DNA from: Poronia punctata
Taxonomy: Eukaryota; Ascomycota; Sordariomycetes; Xylariales; Xylariaceae
DNA length: 48,501 nucleotides
Assembly: GCA_022579005.1 (NCBI GenBank)
Contig: MU401705.1
Coordinates: forward strand, 1-48,501
Direction of reading: 5' to 3'
Every line of letters begins with the position of its first letter. Position 1 is the stretch's first letter. The notes beneath the pieces are model-generated. The model was not told where the DNA came from. It was given only the letters and a program-made list of their open reading frames with translations, and searched no databases. The translations under genes and the position numbers were made by a program. Below are positions 36,854-48,240 of the stretch, in pieces.

Positions 36854-38698
36854 CCTGTACGTATACATCCCCGTATGAAGAGTGAACGGTTCATTCATCA
36901 ATATGTATGCTGAGTCCCTACCCCACCCCGCCCCTTTTTAATTTATTGTCTTGGATTGCTCGGCACGGGACGAGCCTATGATGGGGGAATTTAAAAAAAA
37001 AAACCGTTGCCATGATTAAAGTACCCGGCGAGGTGGTATTCGAGTTTGGTTCGTAGTTAGGTAGATAGGTGGGTTAGTTAGGATCCCTGGTATTGGTTTC
37101 TAACAGCTTGGTTATTATTCTATGTACTTATGAAATGAATGAGTGGATGGATTAGCAAACCCTTTCTGTCTGGATTTTTACATTTTAATTCTACTTTATT
37201 TTATTCCTGGTGTTGGACTTCAGATCTCCCCTCTATCTTTCGTGATCACCCACTGACGTACGTACCTACCTACACCATTAAACAACATTGTCCATTCCAT
37301 TCTATATCTAACCTACCTACCTATCTATCTCCTAAACTACCTTAGGCCAGTACTCGTCGAATTTATTCAATATTAGCTTCTCTTCCAATCTAGGGGTCTT
37401 TTCAGTCAGCTGAAACGCCATAGTATCTAAATTCAAGGGACAATACTACCTACCTACCGCCCCTTCCTTTTTTTCTTTTTTTTCTCCCCTGGAGTTTCAC
37501 AGCCATGTCTTGTACAAGTACTGTGACCTATCATACACGATAGACAGACAGGTATGACAGGTCTCTTCGAGGCGAGAGATTCCGGATATTCCGTCCCTGA
37601 CAGGAGGGAGACACAGAGTTCTGTACTACACGCATGTCATACGAGTATACTTGATACAACACACTCCCTCTCTCTCTCTCTGTTTTGAGATTCAATTGCA
37701 TGGGAATATTATTATTTATTTACTTAAACCAAGAGTCCAGCAGACCCTCTAGGTACGGTAGGTATACCTCTCCCAGTTAATTAATTAATTAATTATTTAA
37801 ATTCCTTCCCCGAGCATGGTAAAAAAAATATCGAGAAAGCCACAATAGGGCGTAAGTAAACTCGGTAGAGAGGTTCACTTCTAAAATGGCGTTGCTCTGA
37901 ACCCCCCCAAAAAAACAAAAACAAAAAGCCACATTAGATACCTAAGTAAGTAGACAAGACGAGACAAAAACAGGGTTTAACATGCACCTTGTGGCATGAA
38001 CATGACATTGAAACTAAACCACAAAAGAGACGTGATGTGGTTTTTTTTGCACTATATTAAGTAGTAGGGGAGGCTAGGTTAAGTTACGTTAAGTTAGTAG
38101 GTAAGGTTTGCTCTTAGCTCTTATTATCGTCGTTTTCTCTCGTGTCTGGTGCAGGAATGTAGGAATGTAGGTAAGATAAAAATACTCGTATGATAATGGC
38201 GATTATTAAGTGAGTGAGTTTAAGAGGGAAATACGTGTAAGTAAGTAAGTAGGAGGCGTCTTTTCCTCTTTGTCAGTTATGATCAAGATAAGCTGCTCAA
38301 GGTAAGACTTCATCCCCCGTAACTGATACCCAGCTCATCAAGTGTTGGCAGGACTTTGAAAATAACCTAAGAAATTAAATCAACAGTCAATACGGGTTGT
38401 AAAAGTTCCTTGGAGCAGATATCTGTCATATCCTACCTAAAGAAACAGAGCAGAAGCACAACCTATCTCGAGGTCATCTAGGAAACCCCATCCTTTTCAC
38501 TTACGCACCTAGATCGGAAGTCAGATAGTCTACAAGGGATGAATCTTAATTCGAATTAATCATGTATCTATATCACCTATTTATATATAAGGAAAAACAT
38601 GCAAGTCTACCTAGCCTAACCTAACCTAAGAGATGGACTCAAATGCATGTATTTATGTATGCCCATACTAAAAATATCAAAATCTTTTAACCACCACC

Positions 38699-40362
38699 TT
38701 AAACCTCCACCATATTCACATTCCCAGGCTTAATAAGCGTCTTATCCCTCGGCAAGGCATCAAGAACCTCGTCCGACAAATTCAACGTATCCTTCACAAC
38801 CTGTCTCGGCGTAAGAGCAAGCCACTGCGAAGCGCTGATATCCGAGAACCGATCAGCAAGCAAGACCTCTAAAAAGATAACATCGTCCGTGCCCGTGTTC
38901 TCCACGTAATGTCCCTGTGCAAGCGGGATATATCCCACATCGCCCGCGGTGAAGTCAAAGGTCCGCGACGCCGACGGGGCTTTGTACACCGTTATCCGTG
39001 CTGACCCTTGTAGGAAATACGACCACTCGTCTGACCGCGTGTGCCAGTGGACTTCGCGCATCGCGCCGGGCTCGAGCACGACGAGCGCGGCGGAGAATAT
39101 CGAGGCCATGGGGAAGGTTAGTGGGTCGAGGATCTTGACGCTCCCGCCTGTGACGTTGTGGAAGTCTTGTTGTGACCAGTGGTATGTGTAGCTGTTGGGT
39201 CCGAAAAGGGAGCCGGCTGTGCCTGTCATGTTTTGTTGGCTGATGTTTGCTGGGGCTGGTGTGCCGTTGAAGATCTGGCGGTAAGAGTTAGTAATGCATC
39301 TTCTTTCTTACAACCTACTCGGGGGTTTGCCTTTCTTACATATTTCTGGTCCTGTGGGATATTATCCAAAGCGGACACGTCAACCTGTAGATCCTTGGCC
39401 CATACCTCCTTGGGCGACCTTAACATCATCTCCGTCGCAAGGAAAGTGTCGTCCTCGGAAAAGTTTCCGTCGTTGAAGACAAGAAGGAACTCGCAGCCCT
39501 CTTCTAGTGCCTGTAAACTATGGGGAATACCAGCCGGGAAGAACCATACATCTCCCGCAGTCACATCATCTATAAACGATGCGCCGTCCTCGTTCATCGC
39601 CGCCACGCGCACGCCGCCCTTCAAGACTAGTGCCCTGGAATATGTGTCAGCGCTTCGAGTTTGGGAGGACTGAGGGAGGGTATTACAAGCCAGTAAGGGG
39701 CGACACTTACCACTCAGCCGACGTATGCCAGTGTAGTTCCCGATAGGCATTCGGCGCCAACCGCATATCGACGCCCGCCATAGCAGTAGCAGCAGGCAAC
39801 ACGTCGGCGTTCTGCTGACGCGCCCAACCGGATTCCCTGCCGATACCCGCACGGTTATGGCTTAGTCCAAGTGGCCACATAGCGTTGGGCAAATCTCCCT
39901 TATCAGTTCCCGGCGGTGCGAACATGTCCGGGTTCAGTTTCTCATATTCGACGGTGCGTGGACCCGGGTCCGTCTCGCCAAACCCACCACGGATCGGCTG
40001 TGGACGTTTCGCGCTGTGGAAGTCGAGATAGAGGCCCAAGTCGGCATCCGCCTCTTGCCCGTCGACGAGTTCTACGTCTGCCACGACCGCCGAGTCGCTA
40101 CCGGCTACGGGTGGACGTGAGGCGATCCCACCTTGTAAGTCTGTGGATCCGCGTAGATCGCCAGCTGCCGCTGTGAAGGTTGGGAAAGGGGCATCTACAC
40201 CCCCTACTGGTCCGGTATTCTCTTCGTACGTCATCCTATGGTCGATATTAGGTTCTATACACAAGTGAGACAGCTCTTAGGTAGAGGTACTCACTGAGGC
40301 GCCGGTAGAGCACAAATAAGGGGCAAAAGCCCTGCAGCGAGGAAGGCTGCCTGAATATACAT
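38699..40362 (-). CDS. Secreted bicupin oxalate decarboxylase, 487 aa, four exons
   Basis: Converts oxalate to formate and CO2 with Mn2+ and O2; likely extracellular. Exons on the minus strand: 40362-40295, 40235-39711, 39634-39340, 39274-38699. The three introns (59, 76 and 65 bp) have GT..AG ends and join in phase. The N-terminus MYIQAAFLAAGLLPLICALP is a signal peptide, found only by recovering the short first exon. Cupin 1 has HWHTSAE (His191, His193, Glu197) and His236 in PAGIPH. Cupin 2 has HWHTRSDE (His372, His374, Glu379) and His418 in QGHYVEN. These are complete metal-binding sets in both domains. The loop FSEDDT with Glu258 matches the SENST lid of Bacillus OxdC, whose Glu162 marks decarboxylases rather than oxidases. 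Length fits fungal enzymes. A TATA box lies about 105 bases upstream. Confidence 0.93.
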
Positions 40363-40466
40363 GCTGCCAGGCGTTGTTCTTGATACACCACTGCTTCAAA
40401 TGGCCTTGGTCGAGTTGTGACTGTCGAGTAGCGAGGGAAAAAACAAGCTCATGGTCGTGATGACCG

Positions 40467-40475
40467 CCTTTTATA
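40467..40475 (-). promoter_or_regulatory. TATA box of the oxalate decarboxylase gene
   Basis: Read on the minus strand this is TATAAAAGG, about 105 bases before the start codon at 40362. That is a normal distance for an inducible fungal gene, and it is the best TATA match near that start. Confidence 0.55.
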
Positions 40476-40521
40476 TTTTCCTTCTGCCGCCATCACAGCA
40501 GTATACATAATCATAGGATCA

Positions 40522-40704
40522 TCACAGGTTAAAGACGTTCCAATCACAGTTGGCCTTGCCGGAAACAGTCTTCCACGTCCATTGTTCGTCACCAGGTATG
40601 GCGTAGTGCAACGCTACGCCAGCAACGTGGCCGAATTCCGAGGTCCATGAGAGAGAGTACGTCTTTTTCAGCGACCTGTTGTGATACCATACCAGATTCA
40701 ACAT
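40522..40704 (-). pseudogene. Small unrecognised reading frame, perhaps a gene remnant
   Basis: A 60-codon frame, Trp- and aromatic-rich, ending GKANCDWNVFNL. It lies in the same direction as the oxalate decarboxylase gene, with its stop about 160 bases before that gene's ATG. An in-frame TGA occurs about seven codons before the ATG, and no AG acceptor lies between them, so the frame cannot be extended by a simple upstream intron. Its composition looks more protein-like than the other short frames around it. I do not recognise the family. It may be the surviving 3' end of a small secreted-protein gene, or chance. Confidence 0.25.
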
Positions 40705-43320
40705 TTCACAACGCGCACATGGTCATGCACACAAGTTCTTGGCCTTGGTCCCTGACATCACGGATACAACGCTGGCCTTGGACATATCTCGCCGTTACTC
40801 CCGAAAGACACGATAAGCCTCTGACAGGATAAGTTCTAATCCGCCTTTCCAAGGGTCGATCGTGCGCAAGGCCGGCCTCGGAGGAACTCGCCATCTCGGC
40901 ATTCTTGCCAATCGGCCGCTTTCCATTAAGGGCCGACCCCTATCCCACACACCTGATTGGATATGCGCACTGGTGCTCTTGTAGATCTCGGGTAGCATCA
41001 ACTTGGTCTACTCGTGGGTAGCTGGTAGTGATTGGAAGGGGGGATGAGGCGAATGCATTAGTCTTTAGACACGTATGTAAACTAAGAGCAGGTACGCCTA
41101 GCTGTGTTACCTGCCTAGGTATCGACGTAACCGGTACCTGTAGCTGGCTTAGTCAGTGAAGGATAGTTTCGATCGAAAGACAAGAGCGTAGAAAAGAAAT
41201 CCATCTGCGAAGAGAACTTGAAGCTAACTAAAGCAAGCTTAAAGTAAAGTTGAAATAAGCTTCAAGGTCAAAATGCACTCACTGCATGGCAACGACCAGC
41301 CATGCTGTTCGGTAGGTACTTACTTACCTTCAACGGCATCGGTCTTGCCTGCGGATCGCAAACCCCGCTCATAAGGGTAGTGCATAGGTTGTGACTGCAT
41401 ATTACCTCTCCGAGGCGTGCCGAAACCGGCTTGCTATCGACATGCGTACTGATTTGTCTGGTTGTTACCTGCCGAGTCGTGAATATGCAAAAGCCCGGAT
41501 AGCGACATGAAGTGGTATTAAGTGGTGGAACATGACAACTCTGAACCGAAAGGACATGCCTCTACTGCAGGCAGACTTCGTTGTCATGGCGCAGTCTCTT
41601 ACGTAGTTTTGCTTAAAGCCAGGACGACACAGTCAACTGAAACCTGCTGCAGATCAGGGTTCTAACCTACAAGAAAATAAGAGAATAAGAGAAAGGAATG
41701 CCATCTAGATCTGGCAATCTGCTGTGAGGTCTGTACTAAGGTAAGGAGGTAACGTCTGCTGTAGTGCATTGCCTCGCAGGTGTCAGCACCTGTATTACGG
41801 TAGCTTCTTGCCCTTTAAATTGCTCCCCTTCGTTGTCACTTTAGCAAACCCGTGCCTAAATCATCAAATTGTACAAGACTGCTGCTATTCAGCAATGCGC
41901 GCAGCATTACCACAATCCTCTATCGTGGTAGCTTGCTTCGTAATGCGTTAATTAGCTTGTTGTGTTCTGGTCAAGGTAAGATGTCCAGGCAGTATGATCC
42001 GCATACGTTGGTGGCGAGAATGCCACCCGGCATTGCATACAGCAGACGTAGTATGGGAGACCCTACAGCAGATCTAGCGTTCCTCGTCTATGAACCATCC
42101 ATCTTGATCAATTCGTCCCAGGACCGATTCCGACATGCCCAGTATTTAATTGGGAGCCGATATATCTAGTAACAGCTAACTGACTTAACTGTACAGCACG
42201 GAATGCATATATCCCGCTACCCCCGGAAATATATGTAGCGCCCACGGAAGTCCGGATATCGGTCTGCATCCGGGATTGACGGCACATCAACTTGGCGCCG
42301 AGAAGCTCCCCAAAGGTCCTGTAACGAGCTCTGATATTGTTCATCTGAGTGAGCCTGTACTATGCACCGGCGCATGTACAAAGTATATAAAGACCTAAAG
42401 GTCCGCGCACATGTGATTGACGTTTTGCGGATGGGTGTATTCGACAATGTACCAGGATAGCCCAAGCGGCTTAGCATCTCTCATCATATGTCGACCTCAT
42501 CTATTCTACCTGCGAATTCAGCAGGACGATGCACCGGAGAAAAGGCGGTGGCAGGAATGGGAGTTGCCCATTCCATCTACGATTGGTAAGAGAAGGCAGG
42601 GCCGATCAAGCATCCAGATGGCTCTCTCTGTTTTGGAAAATTGGGCTCAGGCCGCTGCTCCATGGAGCTGTCAAGGCAGGCGCGGCCCATAACACCGATA
42701 GCCTTCAAACGCACCTAATTGAAGAGGCACAATGTCCCAAGAGTGTTGGGTGGCTTCGTCGGTATTCTCGCTCCTGGGGACCTAGTCGGACTCCAGAAGG
42801 CGGGTTGATGCGTGCTAGAAGCGGACAAAGTACGCATATATTGAGGGATGGACCATGCCACAAATCGGCACGGGCTGATGCTTGATCGTACGCCGACATA
42901 GTGCGTCGATAATGTTAGGCAAGGCGTGGTATCATGTACAACCGAGAACGTGATATTCCCTAGAGCTAGGTAGAGATGTCTTGAAACAATGAGCCTCAAA
43001 TGAGACATCTGGGGAGGCGATATGAGAAGGGGACATTCTGCATCCCTAGGGCGTTATCACAGAGGGTCGGTTTCCACCCCACACCCCCGGGTTCACTGTA
43101 GGGACGCCGCACAGTAGGCAGGTATTTAGGTACCTAGTACCTACGAGTAGTCCGGGGTAGCTGCCAGCCTATCCCAGTTGAGATCATGTCACCTCTGATT
43201 TACGTGTACAGTAGCAGGGATGAGTGGGTCTCAAACATCGTGCTCCCCGCTTTGTTATAGCCTTATGCTCGGATAGCATCTGAGAGAGTTGTGGATCCAT
43301 TGACCCCTGGAGAATGGAAT
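40705..43320. other. Intergenic DNA between oxalate decarboxylase and the A+T-rich block
   Basis: No gene supported. Composition is ordinary up to about 43,320, with TAGGTA words and one TACGAGTA at 43142-43149. Short reading frames (up to about 120 codons) have no recognisable domain. Confidence 0.55.
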
Positions 43321-46300
43321 AACAAACCTATTAAGTACTATAGACAACCGCTATAATAAAGCTTAAAGTTAAAGTACTTAGCTTTACTTAATTTGTATAT
43401 ATAAGTACTTTTTACACTTTTTAATATATATAAAACTTGTAAAAAATATATAATTATTTTAAACTTTTTTTTATAGCATTTTAATTATAAATTATAGTTA
43501 AGCTGCTATTAAAAAATAAAAAAAAGTATAAATAATTATTTATATAGTTATATAGTAAAAGTAAAATTAATTAAATTATATTTTTAAAATCTTTTTGTTT
43601 ATTATTATTTAGTAATATTAATTTTATTAATAAAATATTAGTACTTAGTATATTTAATAAAAATAATTTAAGCTATTAAAAGCTAAAAATATTTAGCTTT
43701 TTTTTACTTTTATATAATATATTTTTTTAAGCACTTTTTTAAAAGTTAAAAAATAAAAAGCTTTTATTATAAAGCACACAAAGCGCTAAAAGTTTTAGCT
43801 TAATTTTAAAGCTAAGTTTTAAGCTAACTTTAAAAGCATTTCTAGTATATATTTACTATATAGCTACTTAATAAAAAAAGGTTGCTACTATAATAAAGAA
43901 AATAATAAAAAAAATAAAAAAAAAATATAAACTAGCAATAGCTAACTTTATAAAAAAATATAAAAGTAAAAAAATATATAAACTTATTACTATTGCTTTA
44001 AAAGTATAAAAAAAAACAAATTAACTTTATAAAAACTTAAATAATTAAATATTTTTAATTAAAAGTAATATTTAAAACTTTAATATTAAAATAAAATAAA
44101 AAAGCAATAAACTTTAAAAAAATATTATTAATATAATAAAAAAATAAAATAAAAAAGTTAACAAGCAAATAACTAAATAAAGTAAAACGCTTTATAATAA
44201 AACTAAAAAACTTAAAACTTGCTATAAAAAAATTAATAAGCAAATAAATAAAGTTAGTAATATATTAAAAAATACTAATATAGTACTTACTATACTAATA
44301 GTTTTAAGTAAAAATAATTATGCTTTAAATACTAGCGTTAGTAAAAAGCTATTAAAATATAATAGCACTAGTTAAAATATTTAAAACTAAAATAATGCTT
44401 ATAACTTTATAAGCATAAGTTATTAATAAAGCATAACTAATAAAAGCATACTTAACTTTATAATATTATAATACTTAAAAATGCTAAAAAGCGTTACTAA
44501 TAATATATGTTTTTTAAATAAATTTTTAAATTTTTATAAGTTTAATAAAATATAGGGCATAGCTAGTACTTAAAAAAAAAATATTTAGGCTATGTTTTTA
44601 AATACGTTTTTTAAAAAAGATATTAAACACTTTAGCAGTTATAAAGTAAAAAATAAAGTAGTTTTTTTATATAAATACTATAACGGCTATGCTTGTTAGT
44701 TTAAGGTCACGTAACTAAAGAAATAGTTATATAACCTATAAATTATATATATTATTATAAGGTAGGTTTAAGGTAATATTAAACACCGCTTTTGCTTAGC
44801 TAGACTTACTTAGTAAAATAATCTAATTAGTTATATACTTATATTTTTAGCTAAGTATTTATATATAAGTAGTAAGAAAATAGATTTTAGCGTAGCTAGT
44901 TTTTTTTTTTTTTTTTAACTTAAAATCTTTTATATAGCATTAATATATAGCTATTATGCCTTACTAATTATTATATTATTTTAAGTTTTATTAATTAATT
45001 GCTTTTATATAATTAACTTACTATTTACTTTATACTTTTTGCTAAATTTAATAGCTAAAAAATAAAATTATTAACTTAAACTAACTTAATTTAACTAAAC
45101 TTTATATATATAACTAATGTTTATATATAATTAACTAACTTAAAACCTTATATATTATAGTATATAGTAAGCAACTTAACTTATTACTATAAAAAATAGT
45201 TTTTTTGCTATAACTAATACTTTTGTTTTTAATAACTTTAAGTTAAAAAAAAAAAAAAACCTAACTAATAGTTTAATACTATAAAAGCTATAAACAACCT
45301 TGCTACTTTAGTAACTTTTATTACTAGCATAGCTAATTAGCTTATTTTTTTTATTAAAAGACAAGCTTTAGTACTTAACTTAATTAACTTAAATACTATA
45401 GCTTTTTAAGCTTTTTTAGCTAAATTTTAATAAATATAAAATAAGCTAAACTAAATTAATATATAAGTTAATATAAAAAGTACTTTTATTAATAACTATA
45501 TTATAACTTTTAAAAAATATACTACTTTACTAAGCAGTACTTTTAGCAAAAGCACTTTTATTGCTTAAAGCTTAGCTATTAACTTTACTTTTTAGCTTAT
45601 TGCTATTTTAATTAATATATTAAACTTTTATTTTAAAAAAAAAATTTAAGTTAAAAGTTTTAAACTTTTAATTTTTAATAAAAAAACTAATAACTTTAAT
45701 AGTTAGGTTTAAATAATTATTTTAAAGCTTAATTTTAACGTATATACTTTTTATAATAAAAAATAATAATTAAAATATATGTTTATATGCTTTTTTAGTT
45801 AGCTTTAGTAGCAAGTTAAAGTATATTTTAATACTTATAACTATAAAGTAAGCTTTATATATATTGCTAAAATAATTTAAGTTTTTAAAATTGTTTATAA
45901 ATTAATTAACTAAGTAAAAGCTATTATTTAAAAGCTTATTATTATAAATTTTAATAATTTTTTTACTTAAAACATTTAAATTTATATTAGCTATTTTATT
46001 AAGTTATTAGTTTAAGCTTATAAACTATACTTTTTTTTAAAAAAAAAGCTGTACTATAGTATAAAAATTTTAATTAGCTATGTTTTTTGCGCTTATATTT
46101 ATAATTTAAGCATTTTTTATAAAACCTTTTATAAGTTTTTTTTAAAAAAAATATTTAATTAATAAGTTAAAAATTAAAAATAAAAAATTAAAGCTAAGCT
46201 AGCAGTATAACTTTATAAAAGCATAACTTTAAACTAAAAACTTTTTATTTTTACTTTAAAGCTTACTATTTATAAGTAGCTATTTAAAACTAAAAAAAAA

Positions 46301-46321
46301 GTTTATTAAAAAAATAATATT

Positions 46322-46363
46322 TGCTTTAACTATAGCAAAAAAAGCTATATAATTAAAAACTAT
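46322..46363 (+). pseudogene. Gag nucleocapsid CCHC zinc-knuckle relic
   Basis: In the frame starting at 46322 the codons read CFNYSKKSYIIKNY. The spacing is that of C-x2-C-x4-H-x4-C: the first Cys is kept, while positions 4, 9 and 14 are Tyr (46331, 46346, 46361), as expected from TGT-to-TAT and CAT-to-TAT changes. Two Ser sit where the knuckle normally has Gly. A Lys-rich stretch lies just upstream in the same frame, fitting a nucleocapsid. This frame differs from the downstream protease/RT frame by -1. Confidence 0.75.
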
Positions 46364-46560
46364 TTTTAACTTTAAGTTAATACTTTTTTTGCTAAACTAA
46401 TAAAAAAAATAAAAAAAAATGTTTTAGTTAAAAAAATAGCTTTTTTAAAGATTATTTTGTTTAATAAATTAAAAAACTAGCTTAGCTACTTTAAGTTTTT
46501 ATAATAGCTTATATGTTTACTATAGCTAAATTAAATAGTAAAAATAAAACTACTAAATTT

Positions 46561-46740
46561 AAATATTTTATTTAAATTTAAATTAATAGCTTTAAAATAT
46601 AAACTATTACTTTATATAATATTAAAGTAAATGCTTATTTTTTTATTAATATTTTACTAGCTTTATTATTTTATAAATAATTTAAAGCTTTATTAATTTA
46701 TTTAAAAAAGCTTATTTAACTTTTTAACTATAAAAGCTAA
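46561..46740 (+). pseudogene. Retrotransposon aspartic protease relic
   Basis: In the frame of position 46618 the codons read NIKVNAYFFIN at 46618-46650. Asn, Ile and Lys stand where the active site has Asp, Thr and Gly, and the following N-A-Y-F-F-I-N fits the fungal Gypsy pattern after the active site. The 15 or so codons before it alternate hydrophobic residues in the way of the protease first beta strands, with stops at positions where RIP of Gln, Arg or Trp codons would put them. It shares one frame with the reverse transcriptase 1.1 kb downstream. Confidence 0.7.
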
Positions 46741-47400
46741 CTTGCTAGCATTATTTTTTAAATGCTAATAGCTAGCTTAAAAATTAATAGCTGCTAATTT
46801 ATTAATTAAACTTTTTAAATTATTAATATTAATAATAAAGTTATTATTAGTTTATAATAAATAGCTAAATATTTTATTACTTTAAATTATAAGTACTACT
46901 AATTATTATAGCTTAAAAAAACTTTATTTTTTACTATATATTTACTTATAATTTTTTTAGTAAAAAAAAACTTAGTTATATTAACTAAGCAACTTGCTTA
47001 TTAATAAAATATTAATTATTAAAATGCTAAATTAAATTAGCACTACTAGCTATTATAATATAATAAACTTTTTATTTATTTTATTATAGCTACTATTTAA
47101 CTTTTTAGCTTAGTTAATAAAAATAATTAAAAAGCTATTACTTTAATTATTATATTTATTTAGTACTTAGTATATATTTAAAAATAAAAGTTTTTAAAAC
47201 TGCTAAATTTAAGTAAGCTAATATTTATTAAGTATATAAAGTAGCTTTAAAGCTTATTAGCGTAAATTAGTGCTTTTTTTTTAATTATAAGCTTTATTAA
47301 GTTTTTTATAAATAAAAACTTAAAATATATTATTTAAGTACGTTAGTTAATTTTACTTTAATTTGCTTATTTAAAAGGTTTTTTTTTTAAAAAAAAAGCT

Positions 47401-48240
47401 AATATCTTGCTTTTTTTTTACTTTAGCTTTAATATAAAATTAAAACTAACTAATAAAGTACTTTTTACTAGTTTTTTTTAGTTTTAAATATTAGTTAAAT
47501 ATATTTTTTTTAAAAAAAAAACTATTAATAAACTTTTTGCTTTTAGTTTTATTAAACTTTATATAAAGCTTTATATAGCTTTTATATTTTTTGCTTTTAA
47601 ATTAAAGTTTATTAAAAAATAGTTTTATATTAATTATTATTAATAAAACTATTACTTTAAAAACTATATTATTATTATTTTAAATATTAATAAAACTATT
47701 TTTAACTATTATAATATTTATTATATATTAAAATTTAATATTATTAAAGCTTTTTATTACTTATAAATAACTTTATTTTTTAAGTATTTAATTATTTTTT
47801 ATATTTATATAAATATTTACTAGTAAAAAGTCTTACTATTTAAACTAAAAGTAAAACTAGCTTAATAGTAGTTTTTTATTAATATTTAACTATAAAACTT
47901 ACTTAATTAATATACTAGCGCTTATATTAATAATATTTTAATTTATTTATAAAAAAAGCTTTAATACTAAAAAAACTATAAAAAAGTTATTTATTGCTTG
48001 TTTACTACTAGCTTATAAAGCAATATTAATAAGTTTTAATTTAATATTTAAAAAATTAACTATTTAAGCATAATTATTAAAGTAAATAAAGACATTTTTA
48101 TTAACTTAGCTAAAACTAAAGCTATTATAAAGTAAAAGTTTTTAAAACTTTATAATACTATTATTATTTATTTATTTTTTAGTTTTTATAATTACGTTTA
48201 TATATTTATTTACTACGCTAGCAAAGCTACTAAGCTACTA
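47401..48240 (+). pseudogene. Reverse transcriptase relic, frame intact but riddled with stops
   Basis: Read in the frame of 47401 without any shift. The first catalytic block reads KFNIIKAF with Asn at 47737 for the Asp. The P-F-G block reads LLFKLKVKLA with Phe at 47839, Lys at the Gly positions (47842, 47854) and Leu at the Pro position. The Y-x-D-D block reads SAYINNILIY at 47917-47946, with both Asp as Asn (47929, 47932). Codon distances are 34 (first Asp to Phe), 28 (Phe to Tyr) and 64 (first to second Asp), exactly those I know for Ty3/Gypsy RT. Farther on, FFSFYNYVYIFI (48175-48210) sits where the FLGF-x-NYYRRFI block belongs. All three catalytic Asp are lost, so it is dead. Confidence 0.88.

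Larger units (their letters stand above)
32018..38698. other. Intergenic region between PLC and oxalate decarboxylase
   Basis: No gene supported over 6.7 kb. The first several hundred bases are presumably PLC 3' UTR; a 166-codon frame there (32142-32642) begins at TTG and looks accidental. The rest is dense in simple repeats: CCTT at 33761-33788, CATA at 34052-34077, CCTG at 34151-34172, TC at 35648-35672, ATCT at 36435-36458, AAC at 36818-36853 and AATT at 37776-37794. TAGGTA and TACTCGTA words and perfect palindromes are common, for example at 33855-33872 and 34818-34840. Confidence 0.65.

Noticed and set aside
44055..44243. 62-codon minus-strand frame in the A+T-rich block
   Set aside because: Phe/Ile/Lys/Asn-rich translation of A+T-rich DNA, opposite to the element's coding strand, with no motif.
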